Shown here piece by piece: positions 34,701 through 44,466 of a DNA stretch of 64,000 nt. A program made the position numbers and the translations under genes. The DNA is from Hydrogenophilales bacterium (GTDB lineage Bacteria > Pseudomonadota > Gammaproteobacteria > Burkholderiales > Thiobacillaceae), in contig JACPYT010000015.1 in assembly GCA_016195805.1 (NCBI GenBank), forward strand, positions 143,449 to 207,448, in the 5' to 3' direction. The stretch's first letter is position 1, and each line of letters starts with the position of its first letter. The notes under the pieces were generated by a model that was not told the origin of the DNA, searched no databases, and worked only from the letters and a program-made list of their open reading frames with translations.

Positions 34701-36173
34701 TTACGCCGTCCCGCCCACCGTCAACCCATCAATCCGCAACGTCGGCTGCCCCACGCCGACCGGCACGCTCTGCCCTTCCTTGCCGCACGTTCCCACACCC
34801 GAATCCATCTCCATGTCGTTGCCGATCATGCTCACACGCGTCAGAGCGTCGGGGCCGTTGCCGATCAGGGTGGCGCCTTTCACGGGATAGGTGATCTTGC
34901 CGTCTTCGATCATGTAGGCCTCGGCGGCGGAGAAGACGAATTTGCCGCTGGTGATGTCGACCTGGCCGCCGCCGAAGTTGACGGCGTAGAGGCCGTTCTT
35001 CACCGAGGCGATGATTTCGTGGGGGTTCTTGTCGCCGCCGAGCATGAGGGTGTTGGTCATGCGCGGCATGGTGAGGTGGGCGTACGACTCGCGGCGTGCG
35101 TTGCCGGTGATGGGCATGCCCATCAGGCGCGCGTTCATCATGTCCTGCATGTAGCCGGTGAGGATGCCGTCTTCGATCAGGGGGGTGCGCTGGGTGGGGT
35201 TGCCTTCGTCGTCGACGTTGAGCGAACCGCGTCTGAGCGGGATGGTGCCGTCGTCAATGACGGTGACGCCGGGTGCCGCGACACGCTCGCCGATGCGGCC
35301 GGAGAAGGCCGAGCTGCCCTTGCGGTTGAAGTCGCCTTCGAGACCGTGGCCGATGGCTTCGTGCAGCAGGATGCCGGGCCAGCCTGAACCGAGGACGACG
35401 GTCATGGTGCCGGCGGGCGCGGGGCGGGCGTCGAGGTTGACCATGGCCTGGTGCACGGCCTGGCGCGCGTATTTTTCGAGGATGTCGTCGGTGAAGTAGC
35501 TGTAGTCGAAGCGGCCGCCGCCGCCGCCGCTGCCCTGTTCGCGGCGGCCGTCCTGTTCTGCGATGACCTGCAGCGACAGGCGCACCAGCGGGCGCACGTC
35601 GGCGGCGAGATGGCCGTCGGAACGCGCGACGAAGATGACTTCGTATTCGGAGGCGAGGCTCGCCATCACCTGGATGACGCGCGGGTCCATGGCGCGCGCC
35701 TTCTTCTCCAGGCGCTCCAGCAGCGCGACCTTGTCGGCGTCGGCCAGCGAGACCAGCGGGTCGACCGCGTTGTACAGCACGCGGCCCTCGCCGCGCTGCA
35801 CCATGCCGAAGCTGCGGTGCTGGCCGGCACGCGCGATCGCGCGGGTGGCGTCGGCGGCGGCGCCGAGCGCATCGAGGCTGATGTCGTCGGAATAGGCGAA
35901 GGCGGTTTTTTCCCCCGAAATCGCGCGCACGCCGACGCCCTGGTCGATGTTGAAGCTGCCGGATTTGACCTGGCCTTCTTCCAGGCTCCAGCCTTCGGAA
36001 CGGCTGTACTGGAAATACAGGTCGGCGTAGTCGACGTCGTGGGTGAGCAGGCGGCCGAACACCGGCGCCAGCTTGTCGGCGTCGAGCCCGTTCGGCGTCA
36101 GGAGCGTCGCCTCGGCTGAATGGAACAACTGCTCGGCGGTCTGGATGGGTACGAAGGCGTCGGTGGGATTCAT
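34701..36173 (-). CDS. tldD: Metalloprotease TldD
   Basis: Zn-dependent peptidase subunit that with TldE/PmbA processes peptides such as microcin B17 and CcdA. The HExxxH motif is [22 protein letters not shown] near residue 268. [24 protein letters not shown] and [22 protein letters not shown] are signatures. The length of 490 residues is normal. It is the last gene of yhdP-nitrilase-tldD, a conserved order. No tldE is in the window. Confidence 0.95.
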   Translation of the reverse strand: MNPTDAFVPIQTAEQLFHSAEATLLTPNGLDADKLAPVFGRLLTHDVDYADLYFQYSRSEGWSLEEGQVKSGSFNIDQGVGVRAISGEKTAFAYSDDISLDALGAAADATRAIARAGQHRSFGMVQRGEGRVLYNAVDPLVSLADADKVALLERLEKKARAMDPRVIQVMASLASEYEVIFVARSDGHLAADVRPLVRLSLQVIAEQDGRREQGSGGGGGRFDYSYFTDDILEKYARQAVHQAMVNLDARPAPAGTMTVVLGSGWPGILLHEAIGHGLEGDFNRKGSSAFSGRIGERVAAPGVTVIDDGTIPLRRGSLNVDDEGNPTQRTPLIEDGILTGYMQDMMNARLMGMPITGNARRESYAHLTMPRMTNTLMLGGDKNPHEIIASVKNGLYAVNFGGGQVDITSGKFVFSAAEAYMIEDGKITYPVKGATLIGNGPDALTRVSMIGNDMEMDSGVGTCGKEGQSVPVGVGQPTLRIDGLTVGGTA

Positions 36174-36191
36174 GATGTGTCCTGGCTGGCT

Positions 36192-37157
36192 TTACTTGTG
36201 GGCAGGTGCGCCCCCGTTCGGGGATGAGCGCTTGGCGACCGTGCGGCGCTCGACCACGTCGACCTGGATCTGCTGGCACTGGATGAAGCGGTGCTGCAGC
36301 GCGGGCAGGCTCTTCCTGAGGCTGGCCTGGTAGGCCGGGTTGATGTTGGCGATGACGACGCCCGAGCCGCGCGGCAGGCGGTCGAGCACCACGCCCCACG
36401 GGTCGACGATCATGCTGTCGCCGTGGGTTTCGCGGCCCGACAGATGGTAGCCGCCCTGCGCCGGCGCGACCACGTAGGCGAGGTTCTCGATCGCGCGCGC
36501 GCGGATCAGCGTCTCGAAATGCGCGCGTCCGGTGGTGGCGGTGAACGCCGACGGCACCACGACGATGTCGACGTCGGGCATGGCGCGGTACAGTTCGGGG
36601 AAGCGCAGGTCGTAGCAGATCGACAGGCCGATGCGGCCGAACGGGCTGTTGACGACGACCACCCTGTCGCCCGGCTCGATCAGCTTGGCTTCCTGGTAGC
36701 GCTCGTTGCCGAGGTCGAGGCCGAACAGGTGGATCTTGTCGTAGCGCGCCACCTGCTTGCCGCGCTCGTCGTACACCAGGCAGCTGTTGCGCACCTTGTT
36801 CGCCGCGCCGGCTTCCAGCGGCACCGAGCCGCCGACCAGCCAGATATGGTGCTTCTTCGCCATGCGTGCGAGGAAGGACTGGATCGGGCCGTGGCCTTCG
36901 GCTTCGCGCACCTTCACCACGTCGGCATCCTTCATCCCCATGATGCAGAAGAATTCCGGCAGCACGATCAGCCGCGCGCCCGCCTCGACCGCCAGTTCGA
37001 TCAGCCGTTCGGCCTCGGCCAGATTAGCCGGGACGTTGGGGCCCGATGCCATCTGGATGGCCGCCACACGCACGGTGCCCGCCTGCGGGGCCGGCTTCTT
37101 GACTTGTGCCCCCTTGGAACGGGCAACGGTGGTTTTAGCGGGTTTTCTTGTCGTCAT
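36192..37157 (-). CDS. Carbon-nitrogen hydrolase (nitrilase superfamily)
   Basis: Amidase of the Nit1/Nit2-like branch. The catalytic triad is Glu in LIVLPEFF, Lys in RYDKIHLFG and Cys in GLSICYDLRFPELYR. The length is 321 residues from the ATG at 37157. The N-terminus carries about 30 basic residues (TTRKPAKTTVARSKGAQVKK) before VRVAAIQMASG. Relatives remove deaminated glutathione or act on omega-amides. It follows yhdP within 16 bases and tldD follows it. Confidence 0.92.
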   Translation of the reverse strand: MTTRKPAKTTVARSKGAQVKKPAPQAGTVRVAAIQMASGPNVPANLAEAERLIELAVEAGARLIVLPEFFCIMGMKDADVVKVREAEGHGPIQSFLARMAKKHHIWLVGGSVPLEAGAANKVRNSCLVYDERGKQVARYDKIHLFGLDLGNERYQEAKLIEPGDRVVVVNSPFGRIGLSICYDLRFPELYRAMPDVDIVVVPSAFTATTGRAHFETLIRARAIENLAYVVAPAQGGYHLSGRETHGDSMIVDPWGVVLDRLPRGSGVVIANINPAYQASLRKSLPALQHRFIQCQQIQVDVVERRTVAKRSSPNGGAPAHK

Positions 37158-37172
37158 GGTCGGGTTCCACAA

Positions 37173-40100
37173 TCAGGGTTCGGACACTGGATTTTCAGTT
37201 TTGGCCTTCGTCTTGGACAGTCGCTGGACGTCGGGAGCCTGCCACGCGCCGGTCACCATGTATTCCTGGCTGATGACCTCCTCGATCGGATCGCGCAACA
37301 GCTTTTGCGCGGCCAGCGCGCCCACCCCGGCCAACGGCCCGCCGAGCAGGGCACCGGCCACGGCCACGCCTTCGGACAGTTTCGGGATCACTTTCACCCG
37401 CAGCTGCACGGTTTCCTGGTTGAGGTCGGCAAGGCCCGACATGTTGACCTTGGCTGCCGGCCCGCGCATCTTGAAATCGTCGCTGTAGACCACGCCGCGC
37501 GCAATCCGTAGCGTGGCGCCGATATCGTCGAAGGCATAGCCCTCATTGAAGATATCACGGAAATCGAAGTTCAACCGGCGCGGCAGCGATTGCAGGCTCA
37601 ACACGCCGAGCAGCTTGCCGGCACCGGGATCGATCTTGAGGAACTGTCCGCTCTTCGCCTTGAAATCGAGCTGCCCCGCCAGCGTGGACAACGCGAAATC
37701 GGCAGGCGAACCTTCCCAGGTGGCGTTGCCCTGGATGTCGGCGGTCCCGCGTTTGAGCGTATCGGGATAGCCGAAGCGCGCCAGCATCTTGCCCGCATCG
37801 AGCACATCCAGGCTCAGGTCGGCACGGGTTTCGCCCGTACCGCTGTCACGCCACAGGCCGCTCATGCGGAACACGCTGTCGGGATGCGTCAACTGCAGGC
37901 TGTCGATCATCAGCCCTTGCGGCGCGCCGTGTGCCACGGCTTCCAGCCGTCCGAGCGCACGGTCCTGCAGCCGGAAATCGTCCACCGTCACGTCCAGCAT
38001 CGGGAAATCCGAGGCTTTCATGTTGAGGCCCGCTTCCGTGCCGGCAGGCGGCAGCCGGGCTGGAATGGTCAATTCCCTGAACTGCGCCGACACCCGCGCA
38101 GGCTGGTCCCCTGCCGGGCGATAGGTGAGTACGCCATTCACGCCACGTCCGCTCACCTGGGTGCGCAACAGCCCGCCGCGGGTGCGCCCCTGCAGGCGCA
38201 CATCCGAGTAGCGCCGCCCCATCAGGTCGAAGGCGTCGAAGCTCAGGTCGATCGCCGACAGCGGCAAGGTCTGGCCGCTGTCGCCGCCAGGCAACAAGCC
38301 CATCCAGCCCGAGATATCCAGGCCGCGCCCGCTGCCGGCCAGTCGCAGCCCCGGTTCTCCAGGCATCACGGCCCGCCCGCCGAAACGGATCTCGCCCCGG
38401 CCGAAGCGCCCGTCTGCCGTGCTGCGCCAGATTGCGCCCACGATCTTGCCGAGTTGCACTTCGTGCAATGGGCCGTCGCTGAGCGGCTGGCTGGTCGCCA
38501 CCAGCGGCAGCGGTTGCGCAGCCGCTTTTGCCAGCGGCGCCGGCAGGCTGCTGCCCAGCCCGACCAGGTCGGACTCGACACGGATGCGCTCGCCCACCGG
38601 CTCCAGATCGAGCTGGCCGCGCCATGCCGCCTGTCCCGACAATTGATCCTTCCACGCAGCGCCGAGCCAGGCGGTCAGGCCCGTCGCCGTGGCACGCCCC
38701 TGCGCCAGAATCTGCACCTGACCGGCACGGGTCTGCGTGTCGACGCGCAGCGGGCCGCCGAGAAACTGCGCGGCGATGTTTTTCGCGCTCAGGCTGTTCC
38801 CGGTGAAATTGATGTCGCCACGCACCTGGTCCAGCCGCGGCAGGGCGGGCGGCAGCAAGGTATCCCCCTGAAACGACAGGCGACCGGCCAGCGTGGTGTC
38901 GTGGCTGCGGCGCAGCGGTATCTGCAGGCTGAGAGCGAGTTTCATCGGCCCGCTGCCGGCCAGCGTGTCGGTGAAACCGTGCAGCCGCCCGCCGACCGGG
39001 CTCGTGTTGGCGAAGCGGATGAAGTCCTGGACGGGGCCATTGGCCTGGCCATCGACGCGCAGTTGCTCGTCGTGATGCAGCAGGTCCGGGATCACGGCCT
39101 TCACTTGCGACAAGGTCGCGCCGTAAATCCGCGCCTGGCTGGAGGTCACCTCCATCGTCCTGCCCTGGAACAGCAGGCGCGCCCGGATGCCGTCGATGCG
39201 CGGCCAGCCCGGCACATAGTCGATCACGCCATCCTGCACCTGCGCGTCGACGCGGAACACGCCATTGCCCCGGTCAAACGGAAATTGCGTCAGGTCGCCT
39301 TTCAGGTTCAGCTGCATATCGTCGGAATGCCCGGTCACCACCGCCTGTTTCACCCAATTGACCGTGAGGTCGCCGACCTGCTTCGGCAGGTAGCGGTACA
39401 CCGCCGTGCCGTCGGCGCGGCTCAGGTGCGCCGTCAGATCGATGACGCCGCGCTGGCCCGGGATCAGTTCATAGAAACCCTTCGCCGTACCGGCCATGTC
39501 CGGGTTGGCGAATGCCAGGTCGCCCAGCGTCAGGCGGTGGCCGCGCGACGTTTTTGCCCATTTGCCGCGCGCATGCAGACTGTCGATCGCGAACGAAGGT
39601 TCGCGGAACAGGCCGGGCAGACTCAGTTTCATCTGCTGCGAATCGATCTCGAACACGCCGGCGCGCGCATCGCCCTCGATCCGTCCGCTCAGGTTGCTCA
39701 GGCCCGGCTGGTTATCGACCGCCGTCACGCCCAGCCCGCTGAAGTGGGCGGCGACGCTGAAATTATTCAGCCCGGGCTGCGCGCCGTCCCAGCGAAACCG
39801 CAACAGGTCGAAGTGGCCTTGCGGCTGCAGGGTTTGCAGGCGCGCACGCAGGGCCTCGTCCATCGGCAGGCTCGGCAGAAGCGCTTGCCAGCCGCCCAGG
39901 CTGAGCGCCTGGGCCGTGATTTCGTGTGACGTGCCCCCCCACGACACGCCCGCATTGAACGGTGCGCCCAGGGGCGCGCCCGGGCGGGCCACCCGCAGAT
40001 TTTCAAATGCCACGCGCTGTCCTTCCGGGCCGCGCTGCCACATCGCCTGGCCACGTACCTGCGCCAGCCGCAACGCAGGCAGGCCGTCACCCAACACCGC

Positions 40101-40961
40101 TGCGACGTCATGCAGTTCAAGCGCGGCCGTCACGCCGACCAGCGCGCCGCGCGCCATCTCGAACTGCATGTTCAGCGCGCCCCAACCCTGTTGCGGTTGA
40201 TACGGCAACGCCAGCCAGGCTGCGAGGCGCGGAAACGACACGCCCGCCACGGTCGCATCGACGGTACCGTTCCAGCTCTTGAGGTCGTCTACATGGCGTG
40301 CGCGCAGTTTCGCCACGACCTCCAGCGGCCGCGCCAGGCTGGCCGGCGGAATGGCACGCACTTGCAGGCGATGGGTCCGCAGTACATTGACCAGGGTGAA
40401 ATCGACCGCCGTCAGGGTGAGCGGCGGGGCGTTGCGCACTTCGTCGAGCCAGGTGAGCGTGGCACCGCCGGCATGCACCTGCCCCTGTCGCAGCAACCAG
40501 CTGGAAAACCCGCTATCCGGGGCGGCCGGATTGACCGGGATGCCGCCGACGTAGAAATGTCCGTCGCGTGCGCGCCGCACGCCGAGCACCAAGCCTTGAA
40601 GTTCGATCCGATTGAAGCGGGGTTCCAGAAACAGCAACGAACGCCAGGCAAATGCAGCCTCGAGTTCGGGCAGGTACAGCGCCGGATGGCCCTGCCGGTC
40701 ATACAGGCGCACGCCCTGCAGACGGAATTCGGGGCGCGCCTGCTGCCACACGCCCGACACCGCTTCCAGCGTCACCCGCTGCCCCAGCGCGCGCGACATG
40801 AGGTTGGCCACCGTGTCGCGGTGCGTGGCGATATTCGGCAACACCCAGAAATACATCAGCGCCGCCACCGTGGCAAAGCCCACGGCAGCCAATGCCAGCA
40901 GGGCGACCAGCCAGCGCGAGGCGCGGCGCAGGAACAGGGATAAGGCGGGGGAAACGGTCAT
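37173..40961 (-). CDS. yhdP: YhdP family AsmA-like envelope protein
   Basis: 1262 residues. An N-terminal membrane helix (residues 16-36, LVALLALAAVGFATVAALMY) is followed by a very long periplasmic beta-rich region ending in a DUF3971/AsmA-2 domain (LNFDFRDIFNEGYAFDDIGATLRI and GVYSDDFKMRGPAAKVNMSG-like). YhdP, TamB and YdbH bridge the two membranes for phospholipid transport in E. coli. The size matches YhdP. It heads the operon with the nitrilase and tldD. Confidence 0.92.
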   Translation of the reverse strand: MTVSPALSLFLRRASRWLVALLALAAVGFATVAALMYFWVLPNIATHRDTVANLMSRALGQRVTLEAVSGVWQQARPEFRLQGVRLYDRQGHPALYLPELEAAFAWRSLLFLEPRFNRIELQGLVLGVRRARDGHFYVGGIPVNPAAPDSGFSSWLLRQGQVHAGGATLTWLDEVRNAPPLTLTAVDFTLVNVLRTHRLQVRAIPPASLARPLEVVAKLRARHVDDLKSWNGTVDATVAGVSFPRLAAWLALPYQPQQGWGALNMQFEMARGALVGVTAALELHDVAAVLGDGLPALRLAQVRGQAMWQRGPEGQRVAFENLRVARPGAPLGAPFNAGVSWGGTSHEITAQALSLGGWQALLPSLPMDEALRARLQTLQPQGHFDLLRFRWDGAQPGLNNFSVAAHFSGLGVTAVDNQPGLSNLSGRIEGDARAGVFEIDSQQMKLSLPGLFREPSFAIDSLHARGKWAKTSRGHRLTLGDLAFANPDMAGTAKGFYELIPGQRGVIDLTAHLSRADGTAVYRYLPKQVGDLTVNWVKQAVVTGHSDDMQLNLKGDLTQFPFDRGNGVFRVDAQVQDGVIDYVPGWPRIDGIRARLLFQGRTMEVTSSQARIYGATLSQVKAVIPDLLHHDEQLRVDGQANGPVQDFIRFANTSPVGGRLHGFTDTLAGSGPMKLALSLQIPLRRSHDTTLAGRLSFQGDTLLPPALPRLDQVRGDINFTGNSLSAKNIAAQFLGGPLRVDTQTRAGQVQILAQGRATATGLTAWLGAAWKDQLSGQAAWRGQLDLEPVGERIRVESDLVGLGSSLPAPLAKAAAQPLPLVATSQPLSDGPLHEVQLGKIVGAIWRSTADGRFGRGEIRFGGRAVMPGEPGLRLAGSGRGLDISGWMGLLPGGDSGQTLPLSAIDLSFDAFDLMGRRYSDVRLQGRTRGGLLRTQVSGRGVNGVLTYRPAGDQPARVSAQFRELTIPARLPPAGTEAGLNMKASDFPMLDVTVDDFRLQDRALGRLEAVAHGAPQGLMIDSLQLTHPDSVFRMSGLWRDSGTGETRADLSLDVLDAGKMLARFGYPDTLKRGTADIQGNATWEGSPADFALSTLAGQLDFKAKSGQFLKIDPGAGKLLGVLSLQSLPRRLNFDFRDIFNEGYAFDDIGATLRIARGVVYSDDFKMRGPAAKVNMSGLADLNQETVQLRVKVIPKLSEGVAVAGALLGGPLAGVGALAAQKLLRDPIEEVISQEYMVTGAWQAPDVQRLSKTKAKTENPVSEP

Positions 40962-40998
40962 AAATTACGGTTCTCGGAACCGCTGATTCTATGCGTTT

Positions 40999-41033
40999 AC
41001 CCGTGTTTTGCGGCGGCAAGACACGGGTAAATT
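40999..41033. terminator. Hairpin between yhdP and hslR
   Basis: TTTACCCGTGT and ACACGGGTAAA pair over 11 bp around a 13-base loop. It lies just past the hslR stop on the - strand and before the yhdP start. The T run is short, so termination is plausible but not certain. Confidence 0.45.
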
Positions 41034-41038
41034 CCCGC

Positions 41039-41437
41039 TCATTCGCCCGTGAAGCGATGGATCTGCCGCCGGTCGCGCTTGGTGGGCCGCCCCTTGATCG
41101 CGGCGGCCGGGCTGGCGGCCAGCTTGCGGTCGCTGGCCTGCTGCTGGCGGCGCGCATGACTGCCCGGGTCTTCCGCGTACAGCGCCTGCGCCGCCGGCGC
41201 CGGACCGCGCTGCATGGCCAGGGCCTGCACCGTCAGCATCCATTCGACCTCGCCGAGGCGAATCTCCAGCCGGTCGCCCGGCTTCACGTCGCGCGCGGGC
41301 TTGACGCGCTCACCGTTGAGCTTCACCCGTCCGTTGTCGATCGCCTGGGTGGCCAGGCTGCGGGTCTTGAAAAAACGCGCCGCCCACAGCCATTTGTCGA
41401 GCCGCATGCGGTCGAGCGGCGTTCTGTCAGTCGGCAT
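41039..41437 (-). CDS. hslR: RNA-binding S4 domain protein, Hsp15-like
   Basis: 132 residues. The S4 domain is MRLDKWLWAARFFKTRSLATQAIDNGRVKLNGERVKPARDV. A basic tail follows (RRQQQASDRKLAASPAAAIKGRPTKRDRR). HslR/Hsp15 binds 50S subunits that carry stalled peptidyl-tRNA. The C-terminal coding region overlaps the lysR end by a few bases. Confidence 0.92.
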   Translation of the reverse strand: MPTDRTPLDRMRLDKWLWAARFFKTRSLATQAIDNGRVKLNGERVKPARDVKPGDRLEIRLGEVEWMLTVQALAMQRGPAPAAQALYAEDPGSHARRQQQASDRKLAASPAAAIKGRPTKRDRRQIHRFTGE

Positions 41438-42332
41438 CGATCATCCCCGCAAACACCCCGGGCTTCGTCAGCGTCCGCATGAACCAGTCGAGCGCGCGTC
41501 CCGCTTCGCCGCTACGCCACGCCAGGTGCAGGGTTTCGCGTGGGTTGCCGCCGCCCCATTCGCAGCGCACCAGACGGCCGGCTGCCACCTCGTGTTCGGC
41601 CAGCCAGCGCGGCAGCGAGCCCACCCCCAGCCCGGCCTGCTGGGCGGCCAGTTTGCTTGGCAGATCGGCCACCGTCAGGCGGGCCTGCTGCTGCAGCCAG
41701 CCCGCGCTGCGCAACGGCAGGTTGCGTGCAGTGTCGGCGATCACCACCGCGCGGTGCGCCGCAATGTCGGTCTGGCTGAGCGGTTTTTTGAGGCGCGCCA
41801 ACGGATGCTGCGGTGCCACGCAGAACACGAATTCGACGCTGCCCAACACACGGGTGCGGAGGCCGCCGCCGGCCGGCGCATCGCCGCCCGCGATCGCCAG
41901 GTCGGCGCAACCGGACGCGAGCGCATCCCAGCTGCCCGCCAGCACCTCGTGACGCAGCCTGACCTCGGTCGTCCGCCCCTGGCGATAAAATGCATCGAGC
42001 ACCGGCAACAGCGGCGCGACGGGCAGGATGCCCTCCACCGCCAGGGTGAACTGCGGCTCCCAGCCGCCCGCCACCTGCCGTGCCTTGTCCTCCAGCGCCT
42101 GCGCGGCGCCCAGCAGCGCCCGCCCCTCGTCCAGCAACAGGCGGCCCGCCGGGGTGAAGCGCGCGCGATGGCCGGAGCGATCGAACAGCAATGCGTCGAG
42201 ATCGGCTTCGATCTGCTGCACGGCGTAGGTCAGCGAGGACGGCGCGCGCCCCAGCTCCTCGGCAGCGCGCGCAAACGAGCCTTTGCGGTCGATGGCATCG
42301 AGGATGGCCAGCGCCTCCAGGGTCAGCGGCAT
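41427..42332 (-). CDS. LysR family transcriptional regulator
   Basis: 301 residues. The N-terminal winged HTH is LDAIDRKGSFARAAEELGRAPSSLTYAVQQIE, and a type 2 periplasmic-binding-protein-like effector domain follows from about 90. It is divergent from the pirin gene, and a palindrome between them (42334-42361) is a likely operator. It probably controls pirin and the FMN reductase. The effector is unknown. Confidence 0.9.
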   Translation of the reverse strand: MPLTLEALAILDAIDRKGSFARAAEELGRAPSSLTYAVQQIEADLDALLFDRSGHRARFTPAGRLLLDEGRALLGAAQALEDKARQVAGGWEPQFTLAVEGILPVAPLLPVLDAFYRQGRTTEVRLRHEVLAGSWDALASGCADLAIAGGDAPAGGGLRTRVLGSVEFVFCVAPQHPLARLKKPLSQTDIAAHRAVVIADTARNLPLRSAGWLQQQARLTVADLPSKLAAQQAGLGVGSLPRWLAEHEVAAGRLVRCEWGGGNPRETLHLAWRSGEAGRALDWFMRTLTKPGVFAGMIDAD

Positions 42333-42333
42333 G

Positions 42334-42361
42334 TTCGAATAACTTGAATTAGTTGATCGAA
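42334..42361. promoter_or_regulatory. Palindromic operator between lysR and pirin
   Basis: TTCGA-ATAACT-TGAATT-AGTTGA-TCGAA has matching outer (TTCGA/TCGAA) and inner (AACT/AGTT) arms. It directly adjoins the lysR start, as expected for autorepression, and lies upstream of a pirin promoter with TTTTAC and TATAGT (42393-42398) 17 bases apart. Confidence 0.55.
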
Positions 42362-42441
42362 TTGTGCCGGTTTTACTCGTTGAAAACCATGCCTATAGTC
42401 ACTCCATCGCCTGAACGTCAGGCCAACCGCAGGACTGCATC

Positions 42442-43140
42442 ATGCTCACCGTACGCAAATCGTCCGAACGCGGCCATGCCAACCATGGCTGGCTCGACAG
42501 TTATCACACCTTCTCGTTTTCGAGTTACCGCGACCCCGACTGGATGGGCTTCGGCCCCCTGCGCGTGATCAACGACGACCGCATCGCGCCGGGCGCGGGT
42601 TTCCCGACCCACAGCCACCAGGACATGGAAATCGTCACCTGGGTGCTGGCGGGCGCGCTCGAACACAAGGACTCGCTCGGCAACGGCGGCGTGATCCGTC
42701 CCGGCGAATTGCAGCGCATGCGCGCCGGGCATGGCATCGCCCACAGCGAGTACAACGCGTCGAAGACCGAACCCGTGCATCTGCTGCAGATCTGGATCGA
42801 GCCGGATGCCTACGGGTTGGAACCCGGTTACGAACAGATCGCCTTTGCCCCCGAGAGCCTGCAGGGCCAGCTGCGGCTGATTGCGTCGAACGACGGCCGC
42901 GACGGCTCGGTGACGATCCACCAGGATGCCGCCATCCTCGCGGGCCGCCTCGCGACGGGCGATCGCGTCACCCTGAATGTTGCACCGGGGCGCCGCGCCT
43001 GGCTGCATGTGGCGACCGGCCGGGTCAAGGTGCAGGGCTATCCGCTGGAAGCCGGCGATGCGTTGGCGATCCGTTTCGAATCCGCAGTCGACATCGAAGC
43101 GCTGGAACCCAGCGAACTGGTCAGCTTCGACCTTCCCTGA
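42442..43140 (+). CDS. Pirin family protein
   Basis: 232-residue bicupin. HANHGWLDSYHTFSFSSYRDPDWMGFGPLRVINDD and HSHQDMEIVTWVLAGALEHKDSLGN carry the metal-binding His residues, and AGHGIAHSEYN follows. Some pirins are quercetin 2,3-dioxygenases and others regulate. It is divergent from the LysR gene and followed by an FMN reductase. Confidence 0.92.
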   Translation: MLTVRKSSERGHANHGWLDSYHTFSFSSYRDPDWMGFGPLRVINDDRIAPGAGFPTHSHQDMEIVTWVLAGALEHKDSLGNGGVIRPGELQRMRAGHGIAHSEYNASKTEPVHLLQIWIEPDAYGLEPGYEQIAFAPESLQGQLRLIASNDGRDGSVTIHQDAAILAGRLATGDRVTLNVAPGRRAWLHVATGRVKVQGYPLEAGDALAIRFESAVDIEALEPSELVSFDLP

Positions 43141-43214
43141 ACGCTGCCGGGGCTGCGACCGTCCGGCCGCAGCCCCGATACAATTCCCCACTTTTTTTGA
43201 TGCAAGGACCCGTC

Positions 43215-43784
43215 ATGCCCAAGATTCTCGCTTTTTCCGGCAGCCTCCGCCGCGACTCCTGGAACCGCAAGCTCATCCGGGCCGCGGTGGACGCCACCCG
43301 CGCCGCAGGCGGCGAGGTCACCCTGATCGACTTGGCGGATTATCCGCTGCCGCTCATGGACGAGGACCTCGAAGCGCGCGACGGTCTGCCCGCCAACGCC
43401 CAGCGCCTGAAGGCCCTGTTCAAGTCGCATGATGCCCTGCTGATCGCGAGTCCCGAATACAACAGCTCGATGCCGCCGCTGCTGAAGAACACGCTCGACT
43501 GGGTGTCGCGCGAATGGCAGGGCGAGTCGGGGCTGGTGCCTTACCAGGACAAGGTCGCCGCCCTCCTCGCCGCCTCGCCCGGCCAGTTCGGCGGCATGCG
43601 CATGCTGCCGCACCTGCGCCAGGTCCTGAACACGCTGGGCGTGCTGGTGCTGCCCGGCCAGTTCTCGCTGCCGCACGCCGAGACCGCGTTCGACGCCGAG
43701 AGCGGTGCGCTGAAATCGCCAGCGCGACTACACAGCCTGGTGCTGGAACTGGTGAACACCACAGCCGCCCTGAAGCAGGCATGA
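43215..43784 (+). CDS. NADPH-dependent FMN reductase
   Basis: 189-residue flavodoxin-fold reductase. ILAFSGSLRRDSWNRKLIRAA binds FMN phosphate, and LIASPEYNSSMPPLLKNTLDW is the ChrR/azoreductase-type signature. It may reduce quinones or chromate; the substrate is not visible. A TGCAAGGA site precedes the ATG at 43215. An intrinsic terminator follows at once. Confidence 0.9.
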   Translation: MPKILAFSGSLRRDSWNRKLIRAAVDATRAAGGEVTLIDLADYPLPLMDEDLEARDGLPANAQRLKALFKSHDALLIASPEYNSSMPPLLKNTLDWVSREWQGESGLVPYQDKVAALLAASPGQFGGMRMLPHLRQVLNTLGVLVLPGQFSLPHAETAFDAESGALKSPARLHSLVLELVNTTAALKQA

Positions 43785-43812
43785 AAAAAGCGCCGGTCGC
43801 CCGGCGCTTTTT
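43784..43812. terminator. Bidirectional intrinsic terminator
   Basis: GCGCCGG and CCGGCGC pair around a TCGC loop, with an A run before and a T run after, so it can serve both the FMN reductase gene (+) and the PEP-CTERM gene (-). Confidence 0.9.
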
Positions 43813-43830
43813 CTCCGAGGTCTGAGTTGA

Positions 43831-44466
43831 TCAGGCCAGTTTGCGGCGCGCAGCAAGACCAACCAAACCCAGACCGGCCAGCAGCATGGCGTAGGTATCA
43901 GCCTCGGGAACGGGAGCTGATCCGCCGAAATAACCGCTTGTGACCTGGGTACTGAGGCCGGCGACATGCGCCGCGAAGTACACGTTGCCCTCGCCCGCGT
44001 TTCCGGTTGAGAGGTTCACGTAGTCCAGGGGCGTATCGCCGGAAATGCCCGTGATGCTGAACATCAGCGGATCCTTGCGGTCATTCCCGGGCCCGTTGAC
44101 AACAGAGATGAAATTGCCGAAACCGTCCTGATTCATCGTGGACTGCACAGCCCAGGTTGCGTCCAGCCCGGTGATGTTGGCAGACGACATGCTGAGCGCT
44201 GTATTGAAACCGAACGAGTCGATGCCGTAATTGGTGCCCGTGTGGCTGCTCAGGGGCGCAAGGGTCTGGACGAGAAAATCGATGTTGCCGTTGACGTTGT
44301 CCGATATCGTCACCTGGAGAAAATTCTGCCCGTCCAGATAGGGGGAGGCATTGATATTCGACTGGTCAAGAAAGTAGGAAACGGACAACGCATGCGCGGG
44401 CGCGGACGAAAAGGCCGCAACCACAAACAGTGCCGCAAGGGCACCGGGAAACTTGATCGCCTTCAT
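43831..44466 (-). CDS. PEP-CTERM sorting domain protein
   Basis: 211-residue secreted protein. Signal peptide: MKAIKFPGALAALFVVAAFSSAPAHA. The C-terminus VPEADTYAMLLAGLGLVGLAARRK is the PEP-CTERM tripartite signal (motif, helix, basic end) cut by exosortase. The middle is rich in Gly, Asn, Ser and Thr, as in matrix proteins. A GGAGGAG site precedes the ATG at 44466. Such genes are often under PrsK/PrsR and sigma-54 control, but I see no clear sigma-54 site here. No exosortase is in the window. Confidence 0.9.
   Translation of the reverse strand: MKAIKFPGALAALFVVAAFSSAPAHALSVSYFLDQSNINASPYLDGQNFLQVTISDNVNGNIDFLVQTLAPLSSHTGTNYGIDSFGFNTALSMSSANITGLDATWAVQSTMNQDGFGNFISVVNGPGNDRKDPLMFSITGISGDTPLDYVNLSTGNAGEGNVYFAAHVAGLSTQVTSGYFGGSAPVPEADTYAMLLAGLGLVGLAARRKLA

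Noticed and set aside
37590..39929. A 779-codon + strand frame opposite yhdP.
   Set aside because: Same kind of antisense frame; YhdP features on the - strand are clear.
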